Source: Mesorhizobium sp. PAMC28654
GTDB taxonomy: Bacteria; Pseudomonadota; Alphaproteobacteria; Rhizobiales; Rhizobiaceae
Direction of reading: 5' to 3'
Assembly (NCBI RefSeq): GCF_020616515.1
Contig: NZ_CP085135.1
Location: forward strand, 3,224,001 to 3,288,000
DNA: 64,000 nucleotides
Both the position numbers and the translations under genes were made by a program. Shown here in pieces: positions 24,463 through 33,135 of the stretch. A model generated the notes under the pieces. It had not been told where the DNA came from. It saw nothing but the letters and a program-made list of their open reading frames with translations, and made no database searches. Within the stretch, counting starts at the first letter, position 1, and the number at the start of each line of letters is the position of its first letter.

Positions 24463-27341
24463 GCGCCTCGCGTCTCCCCTCCGGCGGCAGCGCCATCGAC
24501 CGTTCCAGCCCGATCCAATTCAGCTTCGACGGCGGCACCGTGCATGGCTTTGCCGGCGATACCATCGCCTCGGCGCTACTGGCCGGCGATGTCGCTGTGG
24601 TCGGCCGCAGCTTCAAATATCACCGGCCGCGCGGCATCTGGGGCGCCGGCGTCGAGGAGCCGAACGCGCTGGTCGATGTCAGCGGCAACGTCGCCTCGAC
24701 GCCCAACACACGCGCCACGACCGAGCCGGCGAGAGAAGGGTTAATCGCCAGGAGCGTCAACGCTACGCCCAACGCGCTTGCCGACCGCAACGTCTTCCTT
24801 GACCGTTTCTCGCGCTTCATTCCGGCGGCGTTTTACTACAAGACCTTCATGTGGCCGGACTGGCACATGTTCGAGCCGCGCATCCGCGCCATGGCGGGAC
24901 TGGGCAAGGCGGATGCGGATTGGACATCGCCGGGCCGGGTCGACCAGATCAACGCGCATTGCGACGTGCTGGTGGTGGGTGCGGGACCCGGCGGACTTGC
25001 CGCGGCGAAACTTGCGTCCAGTGCCGGGCTCTCCGTCATGCTGGTCGATGACCAGCACACGCCCGGCGGATCGCTTGGGCATCGCGCCGGCGGGATCGAC
25101 GGCAAGCTCGCCGCCACCTGGGTCGAGGAGACGGTTCGTGACCTCGTCAATGGCGGCCATCGCGTGTTGCCGTCAACCACGGCCTTTGGCATCTACGACC
25201 ACAATCTGGTCGGGCTGAACCAGCGCCATCTCGACGGGCGCCCGGACACGCTGTGGCGGGTCAGGCCACGCCATATCGTTTTGGCGACCGGTGCCATCGA
25301 GCGGCCGCTGCCCTTCGCCAACAATGATTTGCCGGGCATCATGTCGGCGGACGCAGCGCTCGCCTATCTCAAGCGTCACGCGGTGCTGGTCGGCCGCCGC
25401 GTCGTTGTCGCCACCAACAATGACAGCGCTTACGAGGTTGCCGGCGCACTGGCCGGTGCCGGCGCTGACGTCACTTTGGTCGATGTCCGCCCGAACGGAA
25501 CCCCCGCCATGCCCGCCGGCGTGCGGCAGATCACCGGGCGCAGCGTCACTGCGGCGCGTGGCAGGCTGCGCGTCGAAGGCGTGACGCTGGACGATGGCAC
25601 AAGGCTCGATGCCGACAGCCTGCTGGTCTCCGGCGGCTGGACGCCGACCATCCATCTCTTCTGCCAGGCCAAGGGCAAGCTGGCCTGGAGCGAGGCGCGC
25701 GCTGCCTTCCTGCCGGGCGACCCGGTCGAGGGAATTGCTGTCGCTGGCGCCGCCGCCGGGGCGGTTTCGCTGACGGAGGTGTTGGCAAGCGCCGGCAACG
25801 CCGTGGCATCCCTTGGCCAAACGCAAGCGACGCCGCCGCGCAGCACGGGACCGGAAGCGACCGGCGGCGTTGTCGCCGCATGGCCGGTGCCGGGCTCGAA
25901 GGGGCGCATCTGGATCGACTACCAGAACGACGTCACCGTGAAGGACATCGAGCTCGCGGCGCGGGAAAATTTCGTCTCGGTCGAGCATTTGAAGCGCTAC
26001 ACCACCCTCGGCATGGCGACCGACCAGGGCAAGACCTCCAATCTGGCTGGCCTGACTGTCATGGCCGGGATCACCGGACGCACGGTGCCGGAAGTCGGGA
26101 CCACCACATACCGTCCGCCGTTCACGCCCGTTCCGCTCGCCAGCTTTGCCGGCGCGCGATACGGTGAGTTGATGGCGCCGGTGCGCCGGCTGCCCTTGGA
26201 AAACGTCCACCGTGCCGACGGCGCTGTTTTCCAGGAATATGGCGGCTGGCTACGCCCGGCCTATTACGGCGGCGGCGATGCGGAACGCTCGATCCAGGAC
26301 GAAGCGCGGCGCGCGCGCCAGTCGGTGGCGCTCTTCGACGGCTCGACGCTCGGCAAGATCGAGGTGATGGGCCCGAAAGCCGCCGAATTCGTCGACTTCA
26401 TCTACTACAACACCATGTCGACGCTGAAACCAGGCCGCTGCCGCTACGGTTTCATGCTTTCGGAGAACGGCGTGGTCTTCGACGACGGCATCCTGGTGCG
26501 CCTGGATGAGCACCGGTTCATCGTGTCGTGCTCCTCCTCGCATGTGACGTCTGTTCACGCGCGGCTGGAGGAATGGCGGCAGGACCGGTTCGGCCGCGAC
26601 GCAGTCTACATCCACAATGCCACCGCCGAGATGGCGACACTGACGGTTTCAGGACCGAATTCCCGGAAGCTGCTCGAAACGCTGCAACTGGGCCTGCCGC
26701 TCGACGATGCCGACCTGCCGCATATGGCGATCGGCCACGGCGTCTATCACGGCGACGCCGTCCGGGTCGCTCGTGTCAGCTTCACCGGCGACCGGAGCTA
26801 CGAGATTTCCATCCGCGCCGATCGCGCCGAGCCTTTGTGGCAGCGTTTGCGTGAGGCCGGCCAAGCTTTCGACGCCGTGGTGATCGGCTTGGAAGCGCTG
26901 ATGATCCTGCGCGCCGAGAAGGGCTATATCGTCATCGGCAAGGACACGGACGGCACCACGCTGCCGCAGGATCTCGGCGTCGAGGGCCCACGCGCCAAGC
27001 GCAAGACCGAATTCGTCGGCCGCCGCTCGCTGTTCACCGAGGAGGCCTCCCGCGACAACCGGATGAGGCTTGTCGGACTGACGGTGCCCTCCGGTGAAGC
27101 GCCGCTGCCGACAGGTGCGCACGGGATCGAACGCCGCGACGGCAAGCTTTCCAGCCTCGGCTTCGTCACCTCCAGCTACCAGAGCCCGGCGCTCGGCCGT
27201 CCGGTGGCGCTTGGCCTGATCCAACGCGGCGCCGCACGCCACGGAGAGACGATCGAGATCCAGCATCTCGGCAAGGTCACACGCGCGACGATATCCGCGC
27301 CCTGTGCTTTCGATCCAGAAGGAGGCCGGCTCGATGCGTAA
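24459..27341 (+). CDS. soxA: Sarcosine oxidase, alpha subunit
   Basis: 960 residues starting with GTG that overlaps the soxD stop. The N-terminal 2Fe2S-like beta domain (FSFDGGTVHGFAGDTIASALLA, SFKYHRPRGIWGAG) is followed by an NAD/FAD Rossmann region (DVLVVGAGPGGLAAAKLASS; a second at RRVVVATNNDSAYEVAGALAG) and a C-terminal GcvT-like folate domain (SVALFDGSTLGKIEVMGPKA, LTVSGPNSRKLLETL, LEALMILRAEKGYIVIG). Length and order match SoxA exactly. The subunit holds NAD+ and the tetrahydrofolate site where formaldehyde is captured as 5,10-methylene-THF. Confidence 0.97.
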   Translation: MSASRLPSGGSAIDRSSPIQFSFDGGTVHGFAGDTIASALLAGDVAVVGRSFKYHRPRGIWGAGVEEPNALVDVSGNVASTPNTRATTEPAREGLIARSVNATPNALADRNVFLDRFSRFIPAAFYYKTFMWPDWHMFEPRIRAMAGLGKADADWTSPGRVDQINAHCDVLVVGAGPGGLAAAKLASSAGLSVMLVDDQHTPGGSLGHRAGGIDGKLAATWVEETVRDLVNGGHRVLPSTTAFGIYDHNLVGLNQRHLDGRPDTLWRVRPRHIVLATGAIERPLPFANNDLPGIMSADAALAYLKRHAVLVGRRVVVATNNDSAYEVAGALAGAGADVTLVDVRPNGTPAMPAGVRQITGRSVTAARGRLRVEGVTLDDGTRLDADSLLVSGGWTPTIHLFCQAKGKLAWSEARAAFLPGDPVEGIAVAGAAAGAVSLTEVLASAGNAVASLGQTQATPPRSTGPEATGGVVAAWPVPGSKGRIWIDYQNDVTVKDIELAARENFVSVEHLKRYTTLGMATDQGKTSNLAGLTVMAGITGRTVPEVGTTTYRPPFTPVPLASFAGARYGELMAPVRRLPLENVHRADGAVFQEYGGWLRPAYYGGGDAERSIQDEARRARQSVALFDGSTLGKIEVMGPKAAEFVDFIYYNTMSTLKPGRCRYGFMLSENGVVFDDGILVRLDEHRFIVSCSSSHVTSVHARLEEWRQDRFGRDAVYIHNATAEMATLTVSGPNSRKLLETLQLGLPLDDADLPHMAIGHGVYHGDAVRVARVSFTGDRSYEISIRADRAEPLWQRLREAGQAFDAVVIGLEALMILRAEKGYIVIGKDTDGTTLPQDLGVEGPRAKRKTEFVGRRSLFTEEASRDNRMRLVGLTVPSGEAPLPTGAHGIERRDGKLSSLGFVTSSYQSPALGRPVALGLIQRGAARHGETIEIQHLGKVTRATISAPCAFDPEGGRLDA

Positions 27342-27861
27342 TCTCGCGGAAAAATGGCCGAAGGCGCCGGACTGGCAAGACGCTGACATCGAGGCGCCGG
27401 CGCTCAGGATAGGCTCGGTCCCCGGCCCGCACCAACACCTGGTCAGCGGCAACCTTGCCGCCTGGGCCGAGGCATCCGGCTTCGATGGAACGGCTGTCGG
27501 CGCATTCGGCCTGGCAGAGGGCATCCGCTATACGATCCGCCTGGCGCGCGACCGCCTGCTGGCCGTATCCACCACGCCCTTGGGCATTGCCACGGGCTGG
27601 CACAGACAGGGTTTCGCGGTGACGGAGATCAGCGCCGGGCTGCATATATTCGAAGTGACCGGCGAGATGGTCGATGCCTTTGTGGCGCGCGGAACGACGC
27701 TCGATCCCCAGCAGGTCGGCGCCAGCGCCGCGCTATCCTTCGCCGGCATCGAGGCAATCGTCTATCGCCATGGGACGGCACTGCGCATCCATGTCGACCG
27801 CGGCCTTGCGGCCTATCTGTGGACCTGGATGGAGAATGCGGCTCGCAATATCAGGGTATAA
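27334..27861 (+). CDS. soxG: Sarcosine oxidase, gamma subunit
   Basis: 175 residues from ATG 27334, with AAGGAGG ten bases upstream; it overlaps the soxA end by 8 bases. The sequence (TTLGIATGWH-like STTPLGIATGWHRQGFAVTEI, VTGEMVDAFVARGTTLD, SFAGIEAIVYRHGTALRIHVDR) matches SoxG, a GcvT-fold fragment that stabilises the complex. It completes the soxBDAG order. No glyA or folate gene (purU, folD) follows; the operon ends against the convergent TetR gene. Confidence 0.95.
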   Translation: MRNLAEKWPKAPDWQDADIEAPALRIGSVPGPHQHLVSGNLAAWAEASGFDGTAVGAFGLAEGIRYTIRLARDRLLAVSTTPLGIATGWHRQGFAVTEISAGLHIFEVTGEMVDAFVARGTTLDPQQVGASAALSFAGIEAIVYRHGTALRIHVDRGLAAYLWTWMENAARNIRV

Positions 27862-27871
27862 ACTTAGCCGG

Positions 27872-28555
27872 CTATACCTCGCCGTTTCGGGCGGCGGCGC
27901 GGGCCACGAAGGCGTCGAAATGCTTGATGTCCTCCAGTTCGGGTTCCTGCCCGCTGAAGGCGCGCAGATAGGCCGGAACATGCGAAAGCCTGGCGTCCAT
28001 CGGCTCCTGGATGTCGAGCGTGTAGTGGCCGATCTGCATGAAATAGAGCACCCTGGCACGGATCAACGCATTCTCGGCGTCATATCCGTATCGGGAATAC
28101 ATGGCGGTGATGGCGTCGACCCGCCTGTTGTCCGCTTCCTCGACAACCGCGCGGACCGCCTTCTCGCGGCGCGCCCATAATCTCACGGCGTTGTCGAGCT
28201 TCGGATCGAAAAGCGTCTCGTCGACCCAGCATTCGAAGACATTCAAGATGGCGCGGTTGATCGACGGCGCCGGCCGCATGGCGCGCTCGATGATCGGAGC
28301 CGTGTAATTGTTCAGCCAGTTCTGCAGAAGCTGATCGTGAAGGTCCTGGAGACTTTTGAAGAACCAGTAGAAGCTCGACCTGGAGACGTTGAGCTTCTTG
28401 GCCATGACCTGGATTTTTACCTGGTCTATGCCATCTGTAATCAGCGTTCGTATTGCGAGGTTGAGCCAATCGCTCTTCGCCGTACGGATGGCGCGGTCGG
28501 ATATCGGTTGGTCGGTTAGTTCCACCTGTGAAGGCGCTGCTTTTGGTGCGGCCAC
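27872..28555 (-). CDS. TetR/AcrR-family transcriptional regulator
   Basis: 227 residues from GTG 28555 (GGAG six bases upstream); the open frame continues to 28966 but the extra part is arginine/proline-rich and not conserved-looking. The helix-turn-helix is VKIQVMAKKLNVSRSSFYWFFKSLQDLHDQLL, near residues 45-75, followed by an all-helical ligand domain (RAILNVFECWVDETLFD, LWARREKAVRAVVEEADNRR, ARVLYFMQIGHYTLD). It converges on soxG with only 10 bases between stops. Position suggests a link to the demethylation genes, but no operator is evident near its start. Confidence 0.9.
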   Translation of the reverse strand: MAAPKAAPSQVELTDQPISDRAIRTAKSDWLNLAIRTLITDGIDQVKIQVMAKKLNVSRSSFYWFFKSLQDLHDQLLQNWLNNYTAPIIERAMRPAPSINRAILNVFECWVDETLFDPKLDNAVRLWARREKAVRAVVEEADNRRVDAITAMYSRYGYDAENALIRARVLYFMQIGHYTLDIQEPMDARLSHVPAYLRAFSGQEPELEDIKHFDAFVARAAARNGEV

Positions 28556-28764
28556 TCTCGAGCTCCGATTCTTTTGTTCTGCTCGCCAATATATGGAAAA
28601 CCGATGGCTCTTGGCAGCGAATATCATCGCCTTTCTTGACCGGCACGTGCATGCGGACGGCTCCAGAGCAGAAATCCTCGTAACTCTTCGACCAGGCGGT
28701 GTCGTCAGCAGGATCACGGTCTTGCCGTCGAGGAACCCGATGAGGGCAGATTGAGGACCTGTCG

Positions 28765-29250
28765 TCAGATCACGAAGGACCAGAACAGGCAGGCCAGCGT
28801 CGCGGCGGCGAAGATAACGAAAAACAGGCTGCGCAACAGGACGTTGCGCCGAAGTTCGTTCATGACGATATGGCATCCTACAACGGCGACTGCGAACAGG
28901 AATCGCCAGTTCAGCAATGCACGCAGGGCCTCTGGCTGGCCAAACACCCATCTGGCGACAAGGCACCCGATGATGGTGGCGAACAGCACGATCACCGTCC
29001 AGAAGAGGGCATCCGCCGCATTGGTCAGCACGATGCTGGCGGCGCGGATGGGCAGCACCATCATCAGCATCGCGCTGAAGAAGTAGATGGCGGCCAGCGG
29101 AATGAATGTCCCGGCATCGGCGATACCTTCGAGGCGTTTCACACCGACCGCGCCGAACGGATAGCCATGCCTGGCCACCGCCAGGCTCAGCGCCATGAGC
29201 AATGCCGACAGGACGGCGACCAAGGCGAATGAGGTGAGGGCTCTGCTCAT
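28765..29250 (-). CDS. Four-helix integral membrane protein of unknown function
   Basis: 161 residues dominated by four hydrophobic helices, near residues 5-25 (LTSFALVAVLSALLMALSLA), 50-75 (FIPLAAIYFFSAMLMMVLP), 80-100 (ADALFWTVIVLFATIIGCLV) and 120-158, the last region split by the charged NELRRN. No family is recognised. It is isolated: 209 bases of non-coding sequence separate it from the TetR gene and 112 bases from the epimerase. Codon use looks like its neighbours, and the even hydrophobic pattern supports it being real. Confidence 0.7.
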   Translation of the reverse strand: MSRALTSFALVAVLSALLMALSLAVARHGYPFGAVGVKRLEGIADAGTFIPLAAIYFFSAMLMMVLPIRAASIVLTNAADALFWTVIVLFATIIGCLVARWVFGQPEALRALLNWRFLFAVAVVGCHIVMNELRRNVLLRSLFFVIFAAATLACLFWSFVI

Positions 29251-29362
29251 GACGTTTCCAAGTGGACCGAACGGGCGAATCAGACAGAATGAATCCTAGT
29301 CCACGGTCGTAAACTGCTCGTAAGCGTCGGTCGTTTGGAACTCCTCATCCGCAAGCAGGGGA

Positions 29363-30217
29363 CTAACCCAGCGTCAGCCCTGCTTTCCTCGCCTCCTCGC
29401 GCAGGAACGGTAAGCCGACACCAATCACATCGTCCGGATTGTCAGCCACCGGACGCCAGACGGCGAGCCCGCCGGCGATGTCGACATCGACATGGTTCAT
29501 GCTCTCCAGCGTGATGGCGCCGGTGTAGCCGATATCGGCGATGGCCTTCATGCAGGCCGCCCAGTTGAGCATGCCGCGCCCCGGCACGCCGCGATTGGCT
29601 TCCGAGACGTGGACATAGCCGAGATAGGGCGCGGCTGCCTTGAAGCCGTCGTCGAAACTCTCCTCCTCTATATGCATATGGTAGGTGTCGAGATGAATGA
29701 AGATGTTGTCGGCGCCGACGCGCTCGATAATGACGGCGGCATCGACGCCGCGATTGATCAAGTGCGTCTCATAGCGGTTGCAGGGCTCGATGCCGAGCTT
29801 CAACCCATGCGCTTTCGCTGCTTTCGCCGCCCGTCCGAGGAAGCGGCACATGCCATCAATCTCGGGCTTGGTCGGAGCTCGGCCAGATGTCTTACCGATG
29901 GTGCCGTAGGTCACGCCGCCGAGTGCGGCACTGCCCACCGCTTCGCAGACGCCGAAGGCCGGCTCGAGGAAGGCCAGCGCTTCATCCGGCCGCGCCACCA
30001 CATCGAGCGAGCCAGGCAGGCCGAGCGACGGAATGAGTCCGACACCCTGCCGTTCGGCGAAGGCGCGGGTGCGCCTGGTGTCGATCTCCTCCGGGCGCAG
30101 CAGCGGAATTTCGAGCAGACCGATGCCGAGCCCCTTCAGCCGCTCCATCTGCGGCTCGATCAGGTCGAGATCCCAGACCGGCGCGATGGCGAAGGTGTGC
30201 AGTCCGAAGGTATTCAT
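29363..30217 (-). CDS. Sugar phosphate isomerase/epimerase, D-tagatose/D-psicose 3-epimerase-like
   Basis: 284 residues with an AP-endonuclease-2-type TIM barrel. The metal and catalytic residues of ketose 3-epimerases are seen in order: Glu in LKLGIEPCNRYE, Asp/His in HLDTYHMHIEE, His/Arg in GYVHVSEANRGVPGRG, and Glu in ITLESMNHV. The enzyme would interconvert a ketose imported by the adjacent ABC system. The start is four bases from the ATPase stop, so it is the last gene of the LacI-controlled operon. Substrate (allulose, tagatose, fructose or a polyol-derived ketose) is not resolved. Confidence 0.9.
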   Translation of the reverse strand: MNTFGLHTFAIAPVWDLDLIEPQMERLKGLGIGLLEIPLLRPEEIDTRRTRAFAERQGVGLIPSLGLPGSLDVVARPDEALAFLEPAFGVCEAVGSAALGGVTYGTIGKTSGRAPTKPEIDGMCRFLGRAAKAAKAHGLKLGIEPCNRYETHLINRGVDAAVIIERVGADNIFIHLDTYHMHIEEESFDDGFKAAAPYLGYVHVSEANRGVPGRGMLNWAACMKAIADIGYTGAITLESMNHVDVDIAGGLAVWRPVADNPDDVIGVGLPFLREEARKAGLTLG

Positions 30218-30221
30218 CAGC

Positions 30222-30998
30222 TCAGCCTCTCTGTTCGTGCGCCGCCGCGGCGCTGGTGTCGCCGCCGCCGACGATGCGGCTGACGACTTCGTTCATGTTG
30301 GTCTTGGCGGTGACGAGATCGGCCTCGGCGCGGCCATGGCGCAGCACGACGATGCGATCGGTGACCGCCAGCACGTCGTTGAGCCTGTGCGAGATCAGGA
30401 TGACGGCGATGCCTTCCGACTTCAGCCGGCGGATAAGGTCGAGCACGCTCTGCACCTCGCGCACGGCAAGGGCGGCCGTCGGCTCGTCCATGATGACAAG
30501 CCTGGGGTTGAAGGTCAGGGCGCGGGCAATCGCCACCGTCTGTTGCTGGCCGCCCGAAAACGAGCCGACCGGGCGGTTGATGGACGGCAGATGCGCGCCC
30601 AGCCGCTCGATCATCTTCGCTGCCTGGCGATCCATCTCGGCCTTGTCGACAAAGCCCGGGAACAGGCCGAACAGCTTCTTCACCGGCTCTCGGCCGAGGA
30701 AGATGTTGGCTGCCACGTCCTGCTGCTTGGCCAGCGACAGGTCCTGGTAGATCATCTCTATGCCGAGCCGGCGCCGCTGGCCGGGGTCGAGCGGCAGGAT
30801 GTCCCTGCCATCGAGCTGGATAGAGCCGGAATCGGCCCGGTAGATGCCGGTGATGGTCTTCATCAGCGTCGACTTGCCGGCGCCATTGTCGCCGACGAGG
30901 CCGATCACCTCGCCGGCCTCGACCGAGAGGTCGACGCCATGCAGCACATCGACCGCGCCAAAGCTCTTGCGGATGCCTTGCAGGGTGAGAAGGGTCAT
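30222..30998 (-). CDS. Sugar ABC transporter ATPase, single-domain CUT2 type
   Basis: 258 residues. Walker A GDNGAGKST near 37-45, Q-loop IEMIYQDLSLAKQQDV, signature SFSGGQQQTVAIARAL and Walker B LVIMDEPTAALAV. It holds one nucleotide-binding domain, as in FrcA, rather than the two of RbsA, so it must act as a homodimer. The start overlaps the permease end as ATGA. AALAV in place of AALDV/ALGV after Walker B is a minor deviation. It energises the permease encoded at 30995. Confidence 0.95.
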   Translation of the reverse strand: MTLLTLQGIRKSFGAVDVLHGVDLSVEAGEVIGLVGDNGAGKSTLMKTITGIYRADSGSIQLDGRDILPLDPGQRRRLGIEMIYQDLSLAKQQDVAANIFLGREPVKKLFGLFPGFVDKAEMDRQAAKMIERLGAHLPSINRPVGSFSGGQQQTVAIARALTFNPRLVIMDEPTAALAVREVQSVLDLIRRLKSEGIAVILISHRLNDVLAVTDRIVVLRHGRAEADLVTAKTNMNEVVSRIVGGGDTSAAAAHEQRG

Positions 30999-31987
30999 AC
31001 GCGTGACTCCTTCCGCACCTGGTACTGGTCGATGAAGACGGCCAGGATCAGCACCGCGCCGATCGCCATCTGCTGGTAGTAGGATTGCACCGCCAGCAGC
31101 GTCAGCCCGTTCTGCAGCACGCCCATGATCAGCGCGCCGATCATGGTGCCGAGGATCGAGGCGCGGCCGCCGAACAGGTTGGTGCCGCCGATGATGGCGG
31201 CGGTGATGGCGGTCAGCTCGTAGTTGATGCCAGCGGTCGGGTCACCGGCATTGACGCGGGCGGTGAACAGCAGGCCGGCAAGGCCGGCGAGCGCCCCCGA
31301 CAGCGTGTAGATGATGCGGCGATGATGCTCGACGCGGATGCCCGCGGCGCGCGCTGCGCCTTCGCTGTCACCCAGCGCCAGCGTGTGGCGGCCAAAGCGC
31401 GTGTAGGCGAGCAGGCAGTGGGCCACGATGGCCGTCAGCACCAGCAGGATGACCGGCATCGGAATGCCGAACGGACGGCCCTGGCCGATATAGACGATTT
31501 CGGGCGGCAGGCCATAGATCGCCCTGCCCTGCGAGATGACAAGCGCCAGCCCGCGCGCCAGGCCTAGCATGCCGAGCGTGACAATGAAGGCCGGCACGAA
31601 GGCGCGGGTGACGAGCTGGCCGTTGACGTAGCCGGCAAGGCCGCCGGCGATGATGCAGGCGCAGACCGCGAACACCGAAGGCCAGCCGAGATTGACGGCG
31701 ACGAAGGCACCGGCGACGCCAGCCAGCCCCATGACCGAGCCGAGCGACAGATCGAGCCCGCCCGAGCCGATGACGAAGGTGGCGGCGATGGCCAGCACGC
31801 CGATCGTCGATGTCGCCAGGAGGATGTTCAGGAAATTGCTGAGCGACAGGAAGTAGGGCGACAATACCGCCATCACAGCGCTCAGCGCTACAAGCACGAG
31901 CAGCGATTCCAGGCGAATGTGAAGCCGTTCGACGGATGCGCGCTGCACCCGGGTCCAGAAACCCGGCCGCGCCATTTCAGGAGACAT
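30995..31987 (-). CDS. Sugar ABC transporter permease, CUT2 (RbsC/FrcC-like)
   Basis: 330 residues with about eight to ten hydrophobic segments, GSGGLDLSLGSVMGLAGV, LLAYTRFGRHTLALGDSEGAARAAGI and NYELTAITAAIIGGTNLFGGRAS, the hallmark blocks of RbsC-type permeases. It forms the homodimeric pore. The ATG has AGGTGG six bases upstream, but that sequence can pair with CCACCT just before it (see 31994-32036), which may limit translation. It follows the binding-protein gene by 80 bases and overlaps the ATPase gene. Confidence 0.95.
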   Translation of the reverse strand: MSPEMARPGFWTRVQRASVERLHIRLESLLVLVALSAVMAVLSPYFLSLSNFLNILLATSTIGVLAIAATFVIGSGGLDLSLGSVMGLAGVAGAFVAVNLGWPSVFAVCACIIAGGLAGYVNGQLVTRAFVPAFIVTLGMLGLARGLALVISQGRAIYGLPPEIVYIGQGRPFGIPMPVILLVLTAIVAHCLLAYTRFGRHTLALGDSEGAARAAGIRVEHHRRIIYTLSGALAGLAGLLFTARVNAGDPTAGINYELTAITAAIIGGTNLFGGRASILGTMIGALIMGVLQNGLTLLAVQSYYQQMAIGAVLILAVFIDQYQVRKESRV

Positions 31988-31993
31988 ATCTTT

Positions 31994-32036
31994 CCACCTT
32001 TGAAAGAGGTGGCTGGCGCGGGCTCCCGCGCCAGCC
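31994..32036 (-). promoter_or_regulatory. Two overlapping hairpins in the binding-protein/permease gap; the second covers the permease Shine-Dalgarno
   Basis: In the transcript, GGCTGGCGCGGG and CCCGCGCCAGCC (32036 down to 32011) form a very stable hairpin. The final CC also begins CCACCT, which pairs with AGGTGG (32012 down to 31994 overall), the ribosome site of the permease gene. The hairpins share two bases, so full formation of one weakens the other. Stable hairpins here commonly keep binding-protein mRNA in excess over permease mRNA. Confidence 0.55.
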
Positions 32037-32067
32037 TTCGGGGAGTTACCCCCAGTCCTTGGGAGGA

Positions 32068-33057
32068 CTATTTCACATATTCGAGCGTCGGCTCCTTGCC
32101 GGCGTCGAGCACGTCCTTGGTCAGCACCAGGGTCGGCACGGCGATGCTGTCCTCGACCTTGTCGCCGGCCAGCGCCTTCTTGACGTTCTCGACCGCCTGC
32201 TTGCCGACGAGGTAGGGCAACTGTGCCACCGAGGCATTGAGGCGGCCTTCCTTGATCGACTTGACCGCATCCGAATTGCCGTCGACGCCGATGATTGTCA
32301 CCTGCGGACCCTTGCCGGCGGCGTAGACGGATTCGACCGCGCCCAGCGCCATGCCGTCATTGGCGCAGAAGATGGCAATGAGGTCGGGATGCGCCGTCAG
32401 CGTGTCGGTGGCGATCGAGGCCGCCTTGCCGCGATCCCAGTCACCCGGCAGCGAGGCGACGATCTGCAATCCAGGCGCCAATTCCTTGAGCTTGTCTGCA
32501 AAACCCTTGGCGCGCTTCTCGCCGGTGATGTTGCCGGACAAGCCCTCGATCACCAGCACCGGACCCTTGGCGTCCTTGCCTAGCTTGGAGACGAGATATT
32601 CCGCCCCTTGCGCGCCGGCGGCATTGTTGTCGGAGCCGATGTGGAAGGTGACCTTGATGCCTTCCTTGTCGAGCACCGCCTGGTCGAGATTGTTGTCGAG
32701 ATCGACGATCTTGATGCCAGCCTCCTGCGCCGTCTTCAGGCACGGCAACAGATTGGTCGAGTTGATGGCGGCGGTGATCATCGCCGCCGGCTTGCGCTCC
32801 AGCATGGTGTTGCAGAGGTTCAGCTGCGGCTCGGCCGCCTGGTCGCTTTCGGCCGCCTGCTGGAAGATCTTCACGCCGGCCTCCTTGGCGCCGGCATCGA
32901 CGCCTTGGGCCATCGCGCCCCAGAACGGATTGGCCAGCGTCTTCATCAGCACGCCATATTCGGCGTCGTCGGCCTTTGCCACGGAGATGGCCGAGAGCGC
33001 CATTGCAACGCCCAAAGCCAGAGTAAATCGATTTATCTTCAGAACGAATGCTGTCAT
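32068..33057 (-). CDS. Periplasmic sugar-binding protein of ABC transporter (RbsB-type)
   Basis: 329 residues from ATG 33057, preceded by AGGAGGAAG. A signal peptide is clear: basic N-terminus (LKINR), hydrophobic core (LALGVAMALSAI) and an A-K-A cleavage site before DDAEYG. The mature part follows the type I periplasmic-binding fold (VLMKTLANPFWGAMAQGVDAGA, PAAMITAAINSTNLLPCL, GSDNNAAGAQGAEYLV, FCANDGMALGAVESV, IIGVDGNSDAVKSI). It delivers sugar to the permease encoded downstream. A perfect TAAATCGATTTA palindrome lies within the signal-peptide codons. Confidence 0.95.
   Translation of the reverse strand: MTAFVLKINRFTLALGVAMALSAISVAKADDAEYGVLMKTLANPFWGAMAQGVDAGAKEAGVKIFQQAAESDQAAEPQLNLCNTMLERKPAAMITAAINSTNLLPCLKTAQEAGIKIVDLDNNLDQAVLDKEGIKVTFHIGSDNNAAGAQGAEYLVSKLGKDAKGPVLVIEGLSGNITGEKRAKGFADKLKELAPGLQIVASLPGDWDRGKAASIATDTLTAHPDLIAIFCANDGMALGAVESVYAAGKGPQVTIIGVDGNSDAVKSIKEGRLNASVAQLPYLVGKQAVENVKKALAGDKVEDSIAVPTLVLTKDVLDAGKEPTLEYVK
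33024..33035. promoter_or_regulatory. Candidate LacI operator inside the 5' end of the binding-protein gene
   Basis: TAAATCGATTTA is a perfect palindrome with central CG, the form typical of LacI-family operators. It covers codons 8-12 of the binding-protein gene. The core AAATCGATTT occurs again upstream of the lacI gene at 34253-34262. The two sites probably bind the regulator encoded between them; binding itself is inferred. Confidence 0.6.
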
Positions 33058-33135
33058 CGTCTTCCTCCTGTTGATGTCGCGCGCCGCGAGCCACAGCCAG
33101 GTCCGGCGCCTGCCTTCCGTCTTCGACAATGGGGG

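Noticed and set aside
27856..27879. A bidirectional terminator between soxG and the TetR gene (GGTATA...TATACC)
   Set aside because: The stem is only 6 bp with a 12-base loop, overlaps the stop codon and has no T-run on either strand.
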